Shown here: positions 5,745 through 13,242 of the stretch, piece by piece
Layout: the number at the start of each line of letters is the position of its first letter
Position numbering within the stretch: the stretch's first letter is position 1
The notes under the pieces: model-generated
What the model was told of the DNA's origin: nothing
The model's input: only the letters and a program-made list of their open reading frames with translations
The model's database searches: none
Assembly: GCA_964638245.1 (NCBI GenBank)
Contig: CAZWZG010000047.1
Coordinates: 1-18,612 of the forward strand
Origin: CAZWZG01 sp964638245
GTDB lineage: Bacteria; Pseudomonadota; Alphaproteobacteria; Rhodobacterales; Rhodobacteraceae
Direction of reading: 5' to 3'
Length of the DNA stretch: 18,612 nucleotides
Made by a program: the position numbers and the translations under genes

Positions 5745-6677
5745 TCAATGATCTCTTTTTTTGCCGTTGATCAGCGGGTTGATCAGGAACGTGTCTTCGC
5801 CTTCACCACCAATCAGAACATCGTCGGCGTGAAGTGGCTGGTTCTCGTAGCCGTAAAGCTTGTTAAGCGCCTCGTTGACCTCGCCATCGGGGTCGCCGCG
5901 CGTGGGCATGCCGATTGCGTTCTGGCCGATGACCTGTTCGCCTGCGTCAGACCGCACGATCAGCGTGTCGTTGCCCGCGCCACCATTTACGACGTCCGAG
6001 CCGCGCCCGCCGTCGAGCACATCGTCGCCGTCGCCGCCCTCGATGACATCGTCGCCGTAGCCCCCAAGGATGTGGTCGTCGCCATCACCGCCATCAAGCG
6101 TGTCGTCCAGCGCATAGCCCTTGATCGTATCTGCACCTGCAGTCGCAGTGCCTTCGGGCGCAATCTCAAGGATGTCCTCGCCCAGATGATAGGATGGGTG
6201 GTAATCTGCCATCGGGATCGTGGGTGTGCCATCGGGTGGGGATGTGAAGTCTTCGGGCGACTGGTAGAATGCCGACTGATCGACAGGAAGACCGTCGATC
6301 GACATCGAGAGCGATTGCCCGCCGCCACCATCGAAATAAAGCAGCTCAAACTCATAGAGCCCGCCTTCGAATTCGGCCACGCGCGCCGTGGTATCGGTTC
6401 CGCGCCCACCGCTGAAGATCGAGAACGGCTGACCGCCGAGGGACAGCGAGAAGCCGTCATCTGAAGCGATGGCGATTTCATGCACCCCGGGCGGGATGTA
6501 GATATAGCCGGAAATGGCCATACCGGACGGACCCATTTCCAGGTCACCATCACCCGATGTCACCGTGCCATCATCGCCAAGAAACTCGGCCAGCGTCGTG
6601 TCGCTCTTGTTGCAACCAAAGGCCAGCTCGCTTGCCGTGAAGGTCGCGTCAGGGCCTTGCGTCATGGCTTCGAGCAA
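5745..6677 (-). CDS. RTX/LamG gene fragment: PA14-like domain and first RTX block
   Basis: The frame is open upstream to about 6766 but offers only a TTG at 6677 or an ATG at 6665, neither with a good ribosome-binding site; this is expected of an internal fragment. Fragment residues 45-140 resemble a PA14 lectin-like domain (GYIYIPPG, then IASDDGFSLSLGG, later YEFELLYFDGGG). Residues 180-243 are RTX nonapeptides such as GGDGDDHIL and GGRGSDVV, ending DAGEQVIGQ. Residues 285-297 read DDVLIGGEGEDTF. Sense ends at NPLINGKK in the A7 run; RDH and a stop follow. PA14 domains often bind glycans and RTX turns bind calcium, so this is likely the ligand-binding, extracellular start of the protein. Confidence 0.7.
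   Translation of the reverse strand: MLEAMTQGPDATFTASELAFGCNKSDTTLAEFLGDDGTVTSGDGDLEMGPSGMAISGYIYIPPGVHEIAIASDDGFSLSLGGQPFSIFSGGRGTDTTARVAEFEGGLYEFELLYFDGGGGQSLSMSIDGLPVDQSAFYQSPEDFTSPPDGTPTIPMADYHPSYHLGEDILEIAPEGTATAGADTIKGYALDDTLDGGDGDDHILGGYGDDVIEGGDGDDVLDGGRGSDVVNGGAGNDTLIVRSDAGEQVIGQNAIGMPTRGDPDGEVNEALNKLYGYENQPLHADDVLIGGEGEDTFLINPLINGKKRDH
5756..5762 (-). other. Frameshift site 2 in the RTX/LamG gene: A7 run, one base too many
   Basis: Minus sense GGC AAA AAA AGA GAT CAT TGA ends the frame. With six A residues it reads GKKEIIEEHVRTDG and continues into the conserved module. The second module copy has LINAKVEHLVENN at the same place, supporting the restored frame. Confidence 0.8.
5949..6140 (-). 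repeat. RTX calcium-binding nonapeptide block 1
   Basis: About seven GGxGxDxLx-type nonapeptides, including GGDGDDHIL, GGYGDDVIE, GGDGDDVLD and GGRGSDVVN, ending DTLIVRSDAGEQVIGQ. The family folds into calcium-filled parallel beta-rolls after export. The last two units and the DAGEQ end match block 2. Confidence 0.85.
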
Positions 6678-6727
6678 TTTGCCGATGCTCCAGATCGACG
6701 TGTCCTCGGGATGATACGCCAGACCGC

Positions 6728-6841
6728 TCAGGCCCGTGCCATATGCCGGGACCCCTCCGTTTCCTCATAGGCGACGGCGGTCGTCATACCTGCGGGGGTA
6801 TCTGGATTGCTGTCGTCGAAGTAACGGCTCATATCGTTCAT
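6728..6841 (-). CDS. N-terminal fragment of the RTX/LamG gene, 37 residues before the first frameshift
   Basis: Reads MNDMSRYFDDSNPDTPAG and on to EETEG, then changes to unrelated GSRHMARA and stops. Adding one base at the G4 run (plus-strand C4 at 6752-6755) joins it smoothly to VPAYGTGLSGLAYHPEDT in the next fragment. That frame has no ATG of its own before the join and meets a stop just upstream, so this short reading frame supplies the true start. A purine-rich AGAGAGGT lies upstream of the ATG as a modest ribosome-binding site. Confidence 0.6.
   Translation of the reverse strand: MNDMSRYFDDSNPDTPAGMTTAVAYEETEGSRHMARA
6748..6755 (-). other. Frameshift site 1 in the RTX/LamG gene: one base missing
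   Basis: In minus sense, GAG GGG TCC CGG leads to a TGA within seven further codons. With one extra G in the G4 run it becomes EGVPAYGTGLSG and joins the next open frame. An extra C in the adjacent TCCC would also work, giving EGSPAYG. Confidence 0.65.
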
Positions 6842-7215
6842 TGCTCAAACCTCTCTCGTGCGCGCAAAGCGGGGTCTGCGCGGGATCTTCGAATTGGAAT
6901 TGGCACTGGGAACTTTGAGGGGTCCGCCCTTTGGCTCGCCCATCTCACAACACTGTCGAAAGCGACCCTATCGTGAAATGTGTCACAAAAAAGGCTGGGG
7001 ACCCGTACAGAGCGTCAACAAAGCAAAGTCCCGCTTTGGATCGGCAAAGCTTTGCGCGAATGGACGCAAGGCTTTGAAAAGTTTGTTAAAATTTTCAGGC
7101 TCGCTGTCGAAATGCGGCAATTCATTGTTTCATTGACCAAGTCGCAGCGACGAAGCCTGTCGTCACTGGCGGACTGTTGCGGAACGCTCAACGCCGTTCG
7201 GCAGAAACGCGCGCA
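6842..7215. other. 374-base non-coding stretch upstream of the RTX/LamG gene
   Basis: It lies between the stop of prpE and the start of the RTX/LamG gene, both on the minus strand. No convincing gene, RNA or T-tailed terminator was seen. It holds a 12-base perfect palindrome GCAAAGCTTTGC (7044-7055), an A/T-rich patch (7077-7096), and a tandem octamer ATTCATTG-TTTCATTG (7120-7135). The A/T-rich part is a likely promoter area for the RTX gene, but no clear -35/-10 pair can be assigned. Confidence 0.5.
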
Positions 7216-9093
7216 TTACGCCTTGGCATACCCTTGGGTTTGAAGCGCGTCGCGGATTTCGTCGAGGATTGCAGGGTCGTCAATTGTCGCTGGCATCTTG
7301 AACGACTCGCCATCTGCGATCTTGACCATCGTCCCGCGCAGAATCTTGCCCGAGCGCGTTTTCGGCAAACGCTCGATCACCACGGCGTTTTTAAAGGCGG
7401 CGACTGGCCCGATTTCAGCACGCACCAGTTTGACCAACTCGCTCACGACGTCCTCGGCCGATTTCGTCGCACCCCGGTTGAGGCAGACGAACCCGAAGGG
7501 CAACTGACCTTTGAGTTGGTCCGCTACCCCAATCACAGCGCATTCGGCGACATCGGGGTGACCGGCCAGAACCTCTTCCATTGCGCCTGTCGACAGGCGG
7601 TGCCCGGCCACGTTGATGACGTCATCGGTGCGCGCCATGATGTAAAGGTACCCGTCCTCGTCGATGATCCCGGCATCTCCGGTTTCGTAGTACCCCGGGA
7701 ACTGGTCGAGGTAGCTTGAGCGACATCGGTCCTCGGCATTCCACAGCGTTGGCAGGGGCAGCCGGATGGCGATAGCGCCAAGCTCGCCCGGCTGCACTGG
7801 ATGCCCGTCCTCGCCAAGGATCTGGACGTCGTAGCCGGGCATGGGTTTTGTCGGAGAGCCAATTTTGACCGGCAGATGCTCTATCCCCATCGGGTTGCCC
7901 ACGATCGTGTAGCCGGTTTCGGTCTGCCACCAGTGATCGATGACGGGCACGCCAAGCTTGTCTTGCGCCCATTTGATCGTGTCCGGATCCGCGCGTTCGC
8001 CGGCAAGGAAGAGCGTTTTGAGCATCGAAAGATCGTAGTCCGCGATCAACTCGCCTTTCGGGTCATCACGTTTGATAGCGCGAAACGCGGTCGGTGCGGT
8101 GAAGAGCACGCGCACATTGTGTTCCGAAATCACCCGCCAGAAGGCTCCGGCGTCTGGCGTGCCGACGGGCTTGCCTTCGTAGACGACCGTTGTGGCGCCA
8201 TGGAACAGCGGGGCGTAGCAAATGTAGCTGTGCCCGACGATCCAGCCGACGTCCGAGGCTGCCCAGAAAACATCGCCGGGGGCGACGTCGTAGATATTGG
8301 GCATGGTCCAGGCCAGCGCGACGGCGTGACCCCCGGTATGGCGAACCACACCTTTTGGTGCGCCGGTCGTGCCGGAGGTGTAAAGAATGTAGGCAGGGTG
8401 GTTGCCTTCGACCGACAGGCAGGGAGCGGGTTCGGCGTCGGCAACGAAATCGGCCCAGGAAAAATCGCGGCCCTCGATCAGGTCTGCCGGGCAGGCGTCG
8501 CGTTGCAGGATCACGCAGAAGTCCGGCTTGTGCTCAGCCATGTCGATGGCGGCATCCAGAAGCGGTTTGTACTCGACAACGCGACCCGGCTCGATCCCGC
8601 AAGATCCCGCGATGATTGCCTTGGGTGTGGCATCATCGATGCGCACCGCCAACTCATTGGCCGCAAACCCGCCGAACACCACCGAATGGAGCGCGCCGAT
8701 CCGCGTAACGGCCAGCATCGCGACAAGCGCTTCGGGGACCATCGGCATGTAGATGATCACTCGGTCGCCTTTGGTCACGCCTTGGGCGCTTAAAGCGCCT
8801 GCGAGCTTCGCGCAATGCTCCTGAAGATCGGCGTAGGTGATGACCTCTTTGGTGTCCGTAACCGGGCTGTCGTGGATGATCGCGGCTTGATCACCACGCC
8901 CGGCCGCCACATGCCGGTCGACCGCGTTATAGCAGGTGTTCAGCTTGCCATCCGCGAACCACTCGTAAAGCGGGACGTTTTCGTCAAACAGGGCCTTGGA
9001 GGGTTTTTGGTCCCAGTCGATGGCGTCCGCGGCGTTCATCCAGAACGCATTTGGGTCGGCCTTTGCCGCGTCATAGATGTCCTGATACCCCAT
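7216..9093 (-). CDS. prpE: Propionyl-CoA synthetase (propionate-CoA ligase)
   Basis: AMP-forming acyl-CoA synthetase, 625 residues, the usual PrpE length; it activates propionate (and probably acetate more slowly) to the CoA thioester in the cytoplasm. Visible motifs: adenylate loop YTSGTTGAPKG (238-248), WWQTETGY (388-395), YETGD (469-473), hinge region DDVINVAGHRLSTG (490-503) and PKTRSGKILR (577-586), whose Lys583 is the catalytic lysine, in this family a target of reversible acylation. YTSGTTG-PKGVVR followed by TGGH favours PrpE over Acs. The ATG at 9093 has GGGAGG about 8 bases upstream. The gene lies 62 bases downstream of maeB on the same strand, so co-transcription is likely. Propionyl-CoA carboxylase and methylmalonyl-CoA mutase, the expected next steps, are not in the window. 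Substrate assignment is by family resemblance. Confidence 0.9.
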   Translation of the reverse strand: MGYQDIYDAAKADPNAFWMNAADAIDWDQKPSKALFDENVPLYEWFADGKLNTCYNAVDRHVAAGRGDQAAIIHDSPVTDTKEVITYADLQEHCAKLAGALSAQGVTKGDRVIIYMPMVPEALVAMLAVTRIGALHSVVFGGFAANELAVRIDDATPKAIIAGSCGIEPGRVVEYKPLLDAAIDMAEHKPDFCVILQRDACPADLIEGRDFSWADFVADAEPAPCLSVEGNHPAYILYTSGTTGAPKGVVRHTGGHAVALAWTMPNIYDVAPGDVFWAASDVGWIVGHSYICYAPLFHGATTVVYEGKPVGTPDAGAFWRVISEHNVRVLFTAPTAFRAIKRDDPKGELIADYDLSMLKTLFLAGERADPDTIKWAQDKLGVPVIDHWWQTETGYTIVGNPMGIEHLPVKIGSPTKPMPGYDVQILGEDGHPVQPGELGAIAIRLPLPTLWNAEDRCRSSYLDQFPGYYETGDAGIIDEDGYLYIMARTDDVINVAGHRLSTGAMEEVLAGHPDVAECAVIGVADQLKGQLPFGFVCLNRGATKSAEDVVSELVKLVRAEIGPVAAFKNAVVIERLPKTRSGKILRGTMVKIADGESFKMPATIDDPAILDEIRDALQTQGYAKA

Positions 9094-9155
9094 GGTGTCC
9101 CTCCCGTATTTCCGGCTCTTATTCGTCTTTAAGGGCCGCCGGTCTTTGATTTATG

Positions 9156-11435
9156 TCAGCCATAAGACGCCACCGGCGTCCCCGCCAGCGCCGAAATGTT
9201 CAAGAGCCCGCGCGCTGTGATAGCCGGGGTGACGATATGGGCGCGGTTGCCCATGCCCATCAGGATCGGCCCGACCTCCAGCCCGCGCGCTTTGGCCTTC
9301 AGAACGTTGCGCACCGCTGACGCCGCATCCGCGTTCGCAAAGACGAGAGCGTTTGCGGGCACGGTCAGGCGTGAGCCGGGCATGATCCGCTCGCGAAGCT
9401 CGACATCCAGCGCCGTATCAGCGTGCATTTCGCCTTCGTAGCAAAAATCGCGGGGCTTACTGTCCAGGATCTCGATCGCTGCGCGCATCCGCTTTCCGCT
9501 GTCGGTGTCCAGATTACCGAATTGGCTGTGCGAGCAAAGCGCGATGTTTGGCGTCACGCCAAAGCGGCTAATATGGCGGGCCGTGCTGATCACCGTTTCG
9601 GCGATCTGTTCTGGGGTCGGCTCGGCGTGAACATGGGTGTCGGCGACAAACAGCGGCTCTTCGTCGAGGATCACCAGGGACAACGCGCCAACCGGATGAA
9701 GGCCGTTCGATCCCAACAGGTCGTTCACGTATTTCAGGTGCCACAGGTATTGCCCGAAGGTGCCGCAGATCATGCTGTCGGCCTCTTCGCGTTGCACCAT
9801 GACGGCGGCAATGGCTGTTGTGTTGGTGCGCAGGATGGCCTTTGCCAGATCCGGCGTCACGCCCTTGCGCGCCATCAACTCGTGATACGTCCCCCAGTAA
9901 TCACGGTAGCGCGGATCGTCCTCGGGGTTGACCAGTTCGAAATCGCGTCCGGCCTGCAAGGGCAGGCCAAGCCGCTTGGCGCGTGTCTCAATGACCTCAG
10001 GGCGACCAATGAGGATTGGCTTGTCGGTCATTTCCTCAAGCATGGCGTTGGCGGCGCGCAGGACGCGTTCATCCTCGCCCTCGGCAAAAACGATGCGCCG
10101 CTCGGCGCGCGCGGCGGCTTCATAGACGGGTCGCATGATGAATGCCGAGCGAAAGACCGAGCCATCAAGGCGTTCCTTGTAAGCCGCCATGTCTTCGATA
10201 GGCCGGGTTGCGACGCCAGTTTCGCAGGCGGCTTTTGCAACTGCGCTGGCCACCACCCCCATAAGGCGGGGGTCGAACGGCTTGGGGATGAGGTAATTCG
10301 GCCCGAAGGTCAGCTCTTCACCCTGATAGGCTGCCGCGGCTTCGGCGCTTGTCGTGGCACGGGCGAGAGCGGCAATGCCCTCGATGCAGGCGATCTTCAT
10401 CGCATCGTTGATCTCTGTCGCACCGACGTCGAGCGCGCCGCGGAAGATGAACGGAAAGCAAAGGACGTTGTTGACCTGATTGGGATTGTCCGAGCGCCCC
10501 GTGGCGATGAGGGCGCCGGGTGCAACCTCGCGTGCTTCGTCGGGGTCGATCTCCGGATTGGGGTTGGCCAGCGCAAAGATGATCGGATCTTTGGCCATCC
10601 GCGCGACCATGTCTTGCTTGAGAACGCCGGGGCCGGAAAGCCCGAGGAACAGGTCCGCTCCCTCGATCACGTCGCCCAACCCGCGCGGCCCGCCGGGTTG
10701 CGCGTATTCGGCCTTTTGCGGCGTCATGTCTTCGGTGCGGCCTTCGTGGACGAGGCCGGCCAGATCGCACAGCCACACATTCTCGCGTTTGACACCCAGT
10801 TTGAGAAGCATGTTCAGGCAGGCGATCCCCGCGGCCCCGCCACCGGTCGAAACGACCTTGAGGTCTTCGAACGTTTTGCCCGCCAGGCGCGTCGCGTTCG
10901 TTGCAGCCGCGCCGACGACAATGGCCGTACCGTGCTGATCATCGTGAAAGACCGGGATGTTCATTCGTTCGCGGCAGAGTTTTTCCACGATAAAGCAGTC
11001 GGGCGCTTTGATGTCTTCCAGATTGATCGCGCCGAACGTCGGTTCCAGCGCACAAACGATGTCCGCCAGTTTTTCGGGATCCGGTTCGTTCAACTCGATA
11101 TCAAAGCAGTCGATATTGGCGAATTTCTTGAACAGGACGGCCTTGCCTTCCATCACCGGCTTTGACGCAAGTCCGCCGATGTTTCCAAGCCCCAAAACCG
11201 CCGTGCCGTTTGAAACAACGGCGACCAGATTGCCCCGCGCGGTATAGGCGCTGGCTGTGCTGGGGTCGGCTTTGATCTCCAGACAGGCCTCAGCAACACC
11301 CGGACTATAGGCGCGCGATAGATCGCGCCCGTTGGCAAGCGGTTTGGTCGGGCGGATCTCGAGTTTGCCGGGGCGGGGAAACTCGTGATAGTTCAGCGCT
11401 TCTCTGCGGAGAGCTTCTTTGCGACTGTCTGACAC
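9156..11435 (-). CDS. maeB: NADP-dependent malic enzyme with C-terminal phosphotransacetylase-like domain
   Basis: Oxidatively decarboxylates malate to pyruvate with NADP, supplying pyruvate and NADPH during growth on C2-C4 acids. At 759 residues it is the long MaeB type: malic enzyme part (about 15-430) plus a PTA_PTB-like part (about 440-759) that in this family is regulatory (acetyl-CoA response) rather than catalytic. Motifs: SPGVAE (44-49), GLGNIGG (82-88), INLEDI (137-142), FHDDQHGTA (163-171), Rossmann-type STGGGAAGIA (196-205), ANPNPE (290-295) and GRSDNPNQVNNV (313-324). The start is GTG at 11435, preceded by GGGGGGA at good spacing. It diverges from the cdd operon across 110 bases and is followed by prpE, a sensible pairing for organic-acid use. 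No lesion seen. Confidence 0.95.
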   Translation of the reverse strand: MSDSRKEALRREALNYHEFPRPGKLEIRPTKPLANGRDLSRAYSPGVAEACLEIKADPSTASAYTARGNLVAVVSNGTAVLGLGNIGGLASKPVMEGKAVLFKKFANIDCFDIELNEPDPEKLADIVCALEPTFGAINLEDIKAPDCFIVEKLCRERMNIPVFHDDQHGTAIVVGAAATNATRLAGKTFEDLKVVSTGGGAAGIACLNMLLKLGVKRENVWLCDLAGLVHEGRTEDMTPQKAEYAQPGGPRGLGDVIEGADLFLGLSGPGVLKQDMVARMAKDPIIFALANPNPEIDPDEAREVAPGALIATGRSDNPNQVNNVLCFPFIFRGALDVGATEINDAMKIACIEGIAALARATTSAEAAAAYQGEELTFGPNYLIPKPFDPRLMGVVASAVAKAACETGVATRPIEDMAAYKERLDGSVFRSAFIMRPVYEAAARAERRIVFAEGEDERVLRAANAMLEEMTDKPILIGRPEVIETRAKRLGLPLQAGRDFELVNPEDDPRYRDYWGTYHELMARKGVTPDLAKAILRTNTTAIAAVMVQREEADSMICGTFGQYLWHLKYVNDLLGSNGLHPVGALSLVILDEEPLFVADTHVHAEPTPEQIAETVISTARHISRFGVTPNIALCSHSQFGNLDTDSGKRMRAAIEILDSKPRDFCYEGEMHADTALDVELRERIMPGSRLTVPANALVFANADAASAVRNVLKAKARGLEVGPILMGMGNRAHIVTPAITARGLLNISALAGTPVASYG

Positions 11436-11545
11436 GGTGGTCCCCCCAAATTATTGGAAGCAGAATGCACAGGACAAAGTCCGGAGCGCAAGGCTTGCCA
11501 TCACGGGTTTCGCCCTTCACTCTGATGCTTCTGGAGGTGTGCGAA
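11436..11545. promoter_or_regulatory. Divergent promoter region between maeB and the cdd operon
   Basis: This 110-base gap must hold both start signals. A short inverted repeat GGAC-AAA-GTCC lies at 11472-11482 and GGAGGT (11533-11538) is the cdd ribosome-binding site. No confident -35/-10 pair or known operator could be assigned by eye. Confidence 0.5.
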
Positions 11546-11938
11546 ATGAACCTGCTTGATGAAGCCAAACGCGTCCGAGAACGGGCTTATGTCCCGTATT
11601 CGAACTTCAAGGTGGGCGCGGCGATCCTTGGTGCGGATGGCGATGTGCATGTCGGCTGCAACGTGGAAAACGTGGCCTATCCAGAGGGAACATGCGCCGA
11701 AGCCGGAGCGATTGCTGCGATGGTGGCTGCGGGTGAAACCAAGATTGCCGAAATTGCCGTGATCGCGGATTCGCCGTCTCCCGTGCCGCCTTGTGGCGGG
11801 TGCCGCCAGAGGATTGCGGAGTTTGCCGCCGCTGACGTTGTGGTGACGCTCGGCACCACGGACGGTGCGGTCTTGTCCTTGACCGTGGCGGACCTGCTGC
11901 CCGGGGCCTTTGGGGCCGACCACATGGAACGGGCCTGA
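11546..11938 (+). CDS. cdd: Cytidine deaminase
   Basis: Zinc enzyme deaminating cytidine and deoxycytidine to uridine and deoxyuridine. The 130-residue product is the short homotetrameric type. Signatures: YVPYSNFKVGAA (about 15-26), NVENVAYPEGTCAEAGAI (39-56) with zinc ligand Cys50 and catalytic Glu52, and PCGGCRQ (82-88) with zinc ligands Cys83 and Cys86. I chose ATG 11546 rather than the upstream extension from 11465 because GGAGGT sits 8 bases before it and family members begin close to LLDEAK. First gene of the salvage operon; its stop lies 5 bases before deoA, so translation is probably coupled. Confidence 0.95.
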   Translation: MNLLDEAKRVRERAYVPYSNFKVGAAILGADGDVHVGCNVENVAYPEGTCAEAGAIAAMVAAGETKIAEIAVIADSPSPVPPCGGCRQRIAEFAAADVVVTLGTTDGAVLSLTVADLLPGAFGADHMERA

Positions 11939-11943
11939 CGGCT

Positions 11944-13242
11944 TTGGACGCGCGTGCGGTCCTTCAGGCAGTTCGGGATGCCCGGGCAGGTAGCGAAGAG
12001 ATGCGCTGGGCCGCAGAGGCGCTTGCCTCTGGCGCGATGAGCGACGCGCAGGCCGGGGCGTTTGCGATGGCGGTCGTGACGCGCGGGTTGTCTGATGAGG
12101 CACGCGTCGCCTTGACCGAGGCAATGCGGGACAGCGGCAATGTCCTGTCCTGGGATCTGCCGGGGCCGGTTGTCGACAAGCATTCCACCGGGGGTATAGG
12201 CGATTGCGTCTCGCTCCTTCTGGCGCCGATGCTGGCCGCGGCTGGGGCCTATGTACCGATGATCTCGGGTCGTGGGTTGGGCCATACTGGCGGGACGTTG
12301 GACAAACTCGAAGCCATTCCGGGCCTTTCGACCGAAATCGACGAACCGGGCTTCCGGCGCATTGTTGGCGATGTCGGGTGCGCGATCGTGGCCGCAAGCC
12401 GAAACATCGCACCGGCGGACCGACGGCTCTATGCGATCCGCGACGTGACATCGACGGTCGAAAGCCTCGATTTGATCACGGCGTCGATCTTGTCCAAAAA
12501 GCTGGCCGCCGGGCTTGAGGCGCTGGTTCTCGACGTCAAGGTCGGCAGCGGCGCGTTCATGGCAACCGAAAAGGACGGTGTCGCCCTCGCGCAGGCATTG
12601 ACCGACACGGCCAATGGCGCTGGGTGTGCGACGCGAACGCTCCTGACGGACATGAACCAACCGCTTGCGCCCGCGCTTGGGAACGCATTGGAGGTCTCGG
12701 TGGCGATTGACGCGCTGAAAGGCGCCAGATCTGCCGAGCGGCTCCGCCAGATTTCGGTGACGCTTGGGGCAACGCTTTTGCGCCTGTCTGGACTGGCTGA
12801 AGATGACGCCATCGGCGAAGCCGCGATGGAGGCCACATTGGACAGCGGTGCGGCCGCCGAGAAGTTTGCTGAAATGGTGCATGCGATGGGCGGGGGGAGC
12901 GCGATCCTCGATCGGACCAGCCTTCCCGAAGCGCCCGTCATACGCGCTGTTCCTGCGCCCGTGGCCGGGGTTGTCACAGCAATTGACGGCATCGCGCTCG
13001 GGGAAACGGTTGTGCATCTGGGCGGCGGTCGCCTAGTTCAAACCGACAAGATTGATCCTCGGGTCGGTCTCGCCGACGTGGTGCCGCTCGGGGACAAGGT
13101 CGCGCGTGGCGACGCGCTGGCCATGGTGCACGCCGCTGACGAGGCGAGCGCGGAAGTCGCAGTGAAGGCCGTCCGCGGCGCCGTCGCCATCGGGGCTGAC
13201 GCACTTGCGTCACAGCCCCTTGTGCTTCGGAGGATCGCATAA
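11944..13242 (+). CDS. deoA: Thymidine phosphorylase
   Basis: Cleaves thymidine and deoxyuridine with phosphate to the free base and 2-deoxyribose 1-phosphate; some relatives also take uridine. The 432-residue protein shows the family phosphate-site block DKHSTGGIGDCVS (78-90), the signature SGRGLGHTGGTLDKLEAIPG (108-127), and the SKKLAAGLEALVLDVKVGSGAF region further on. The start is TTG at 11944, which gives the family-like beginning MDARAV; it has no clear ribosome-binding site and follows the cdd stop by 5 bases, so re-initiation by ribosomes finishing cdd is likely. The TAA stop overlaps the deoB ATG by one base. With cdd upstream it would consume deoxyuridine made from deoxycytidine. 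Confidence 0.93.
   Translation: MDARAVLQAVRDARAGSEEMRWAAEALASGAMSDAQAGAFAMAVVTRGLSDEARVALTEAMRDSGNVLSWDLPGPVVDKHSTGGIGDCVSLLLAPMLAAAGAYVPMISGRGLGHTGGTLDKLEAIPGLSTEIDEPGFRRIVGDVGCAIVAASRNIAPADRRLYAIRDVTSTVESLDLITASILSKKLAAGLEALVLDVKVGSGAFMATEKDGVALAQALTDTANGAGCATRTLLTDMNQPLAPALGNALEVSVAIDALKGARSAERLRQISVTLGATLLRLSGLAEDDAIGEAAMEATLDSGAAAEKFAEMVHAMGGGSAILDRTSLPEAPVIRAVPAPVAGVVTAIDGIALGETVVHLGGGRLVQTDKIDPRVGLADVVPLGDKVARGDALAMVHAADEASAEVAVKAVRGAVAIGADALASQPLVLRRIA

Larger units (their letters stand above)
4310..6140 (-). repeat. Tandem cassette copy 1: RTX - conserved module - LamG
   Basis: First of two diverged copies of the same three-part cassette inside the RTX/LamG gene. Anchors shared with copy 2: LDGGRGSD and DAGEQ at the RTX end, DDVLIGG-G-DTF, GVAGEN--HD-WVDS-GI, VIGHT, a VYGDRVE/VFGDRVE step, YGIV, ISKD/FSKD in LamG and KPF-G at its close. 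This copy is longer because of an extra ~150-residue acidic stretch between module and LamG. Boundaries are approximate. Confidence 0.7.
2197..6841 (-). pseudogene. Giant RTX/LamG/PA14 surface or secreted protein, broken by three indels and one in-frame stop
   Basis: The minus-strand coding sense from 6841 to 2197 makes one coherent ~1547-residue protein if four lesions are repaired: a missing base near 6748-6755, an extra base in the A7 run at 5756-5762, an extra base in the A5 run at 4373-4377, and TAG at 2686-2688. Restored order: ~100 N-terminal residues, PA14-like domain (about 100-195), RTX block 1 (about 235-298), conserved module 1 (about 373-493), LamG 1 (about 652-850), RTX block 2 (about 874-943), module 2 (about 1023-1143), LamG 2 (about 1213-1378), acidic hexapeptide tail (about 1410-1469), a hydrophobic stretch and an acidic end. 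The start is ATG 6841, with AGAGAGGT upstream. No Sec signal peptide is present, which with RTX repeats points to type I secretion; no exporter is in the window. It may be true decay, slippage switching or assembly error. The 3' end faces a shared terminator. Confidence 0.8.

Noticed and set aside
7144..7165. Hairpin GACGA/TCGTC after prpE as a terminator
   Set aside because: The stem is only five base pairs and has no following T run on the minus strand.
9423..11165. Plus-strand 580-residue open frame opposite maeB
   Set aside because: Shadow of a well-recognised malic enzyme in GC-rich DNA; no recognisable domain.
11472..11482. GGAC-AAA-GTCC inverted repeat as an operator for maeB/cdd
   Set aside because: Arms of four bases are expected by chance; no second copy or known regulator site nearby.
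11677..13017. Minus-strand 446-residue open frame opposite cdd and deoA
   Set aside because: Arg/His-rich shadow across two genuine genes; no start signal or family resemblance.
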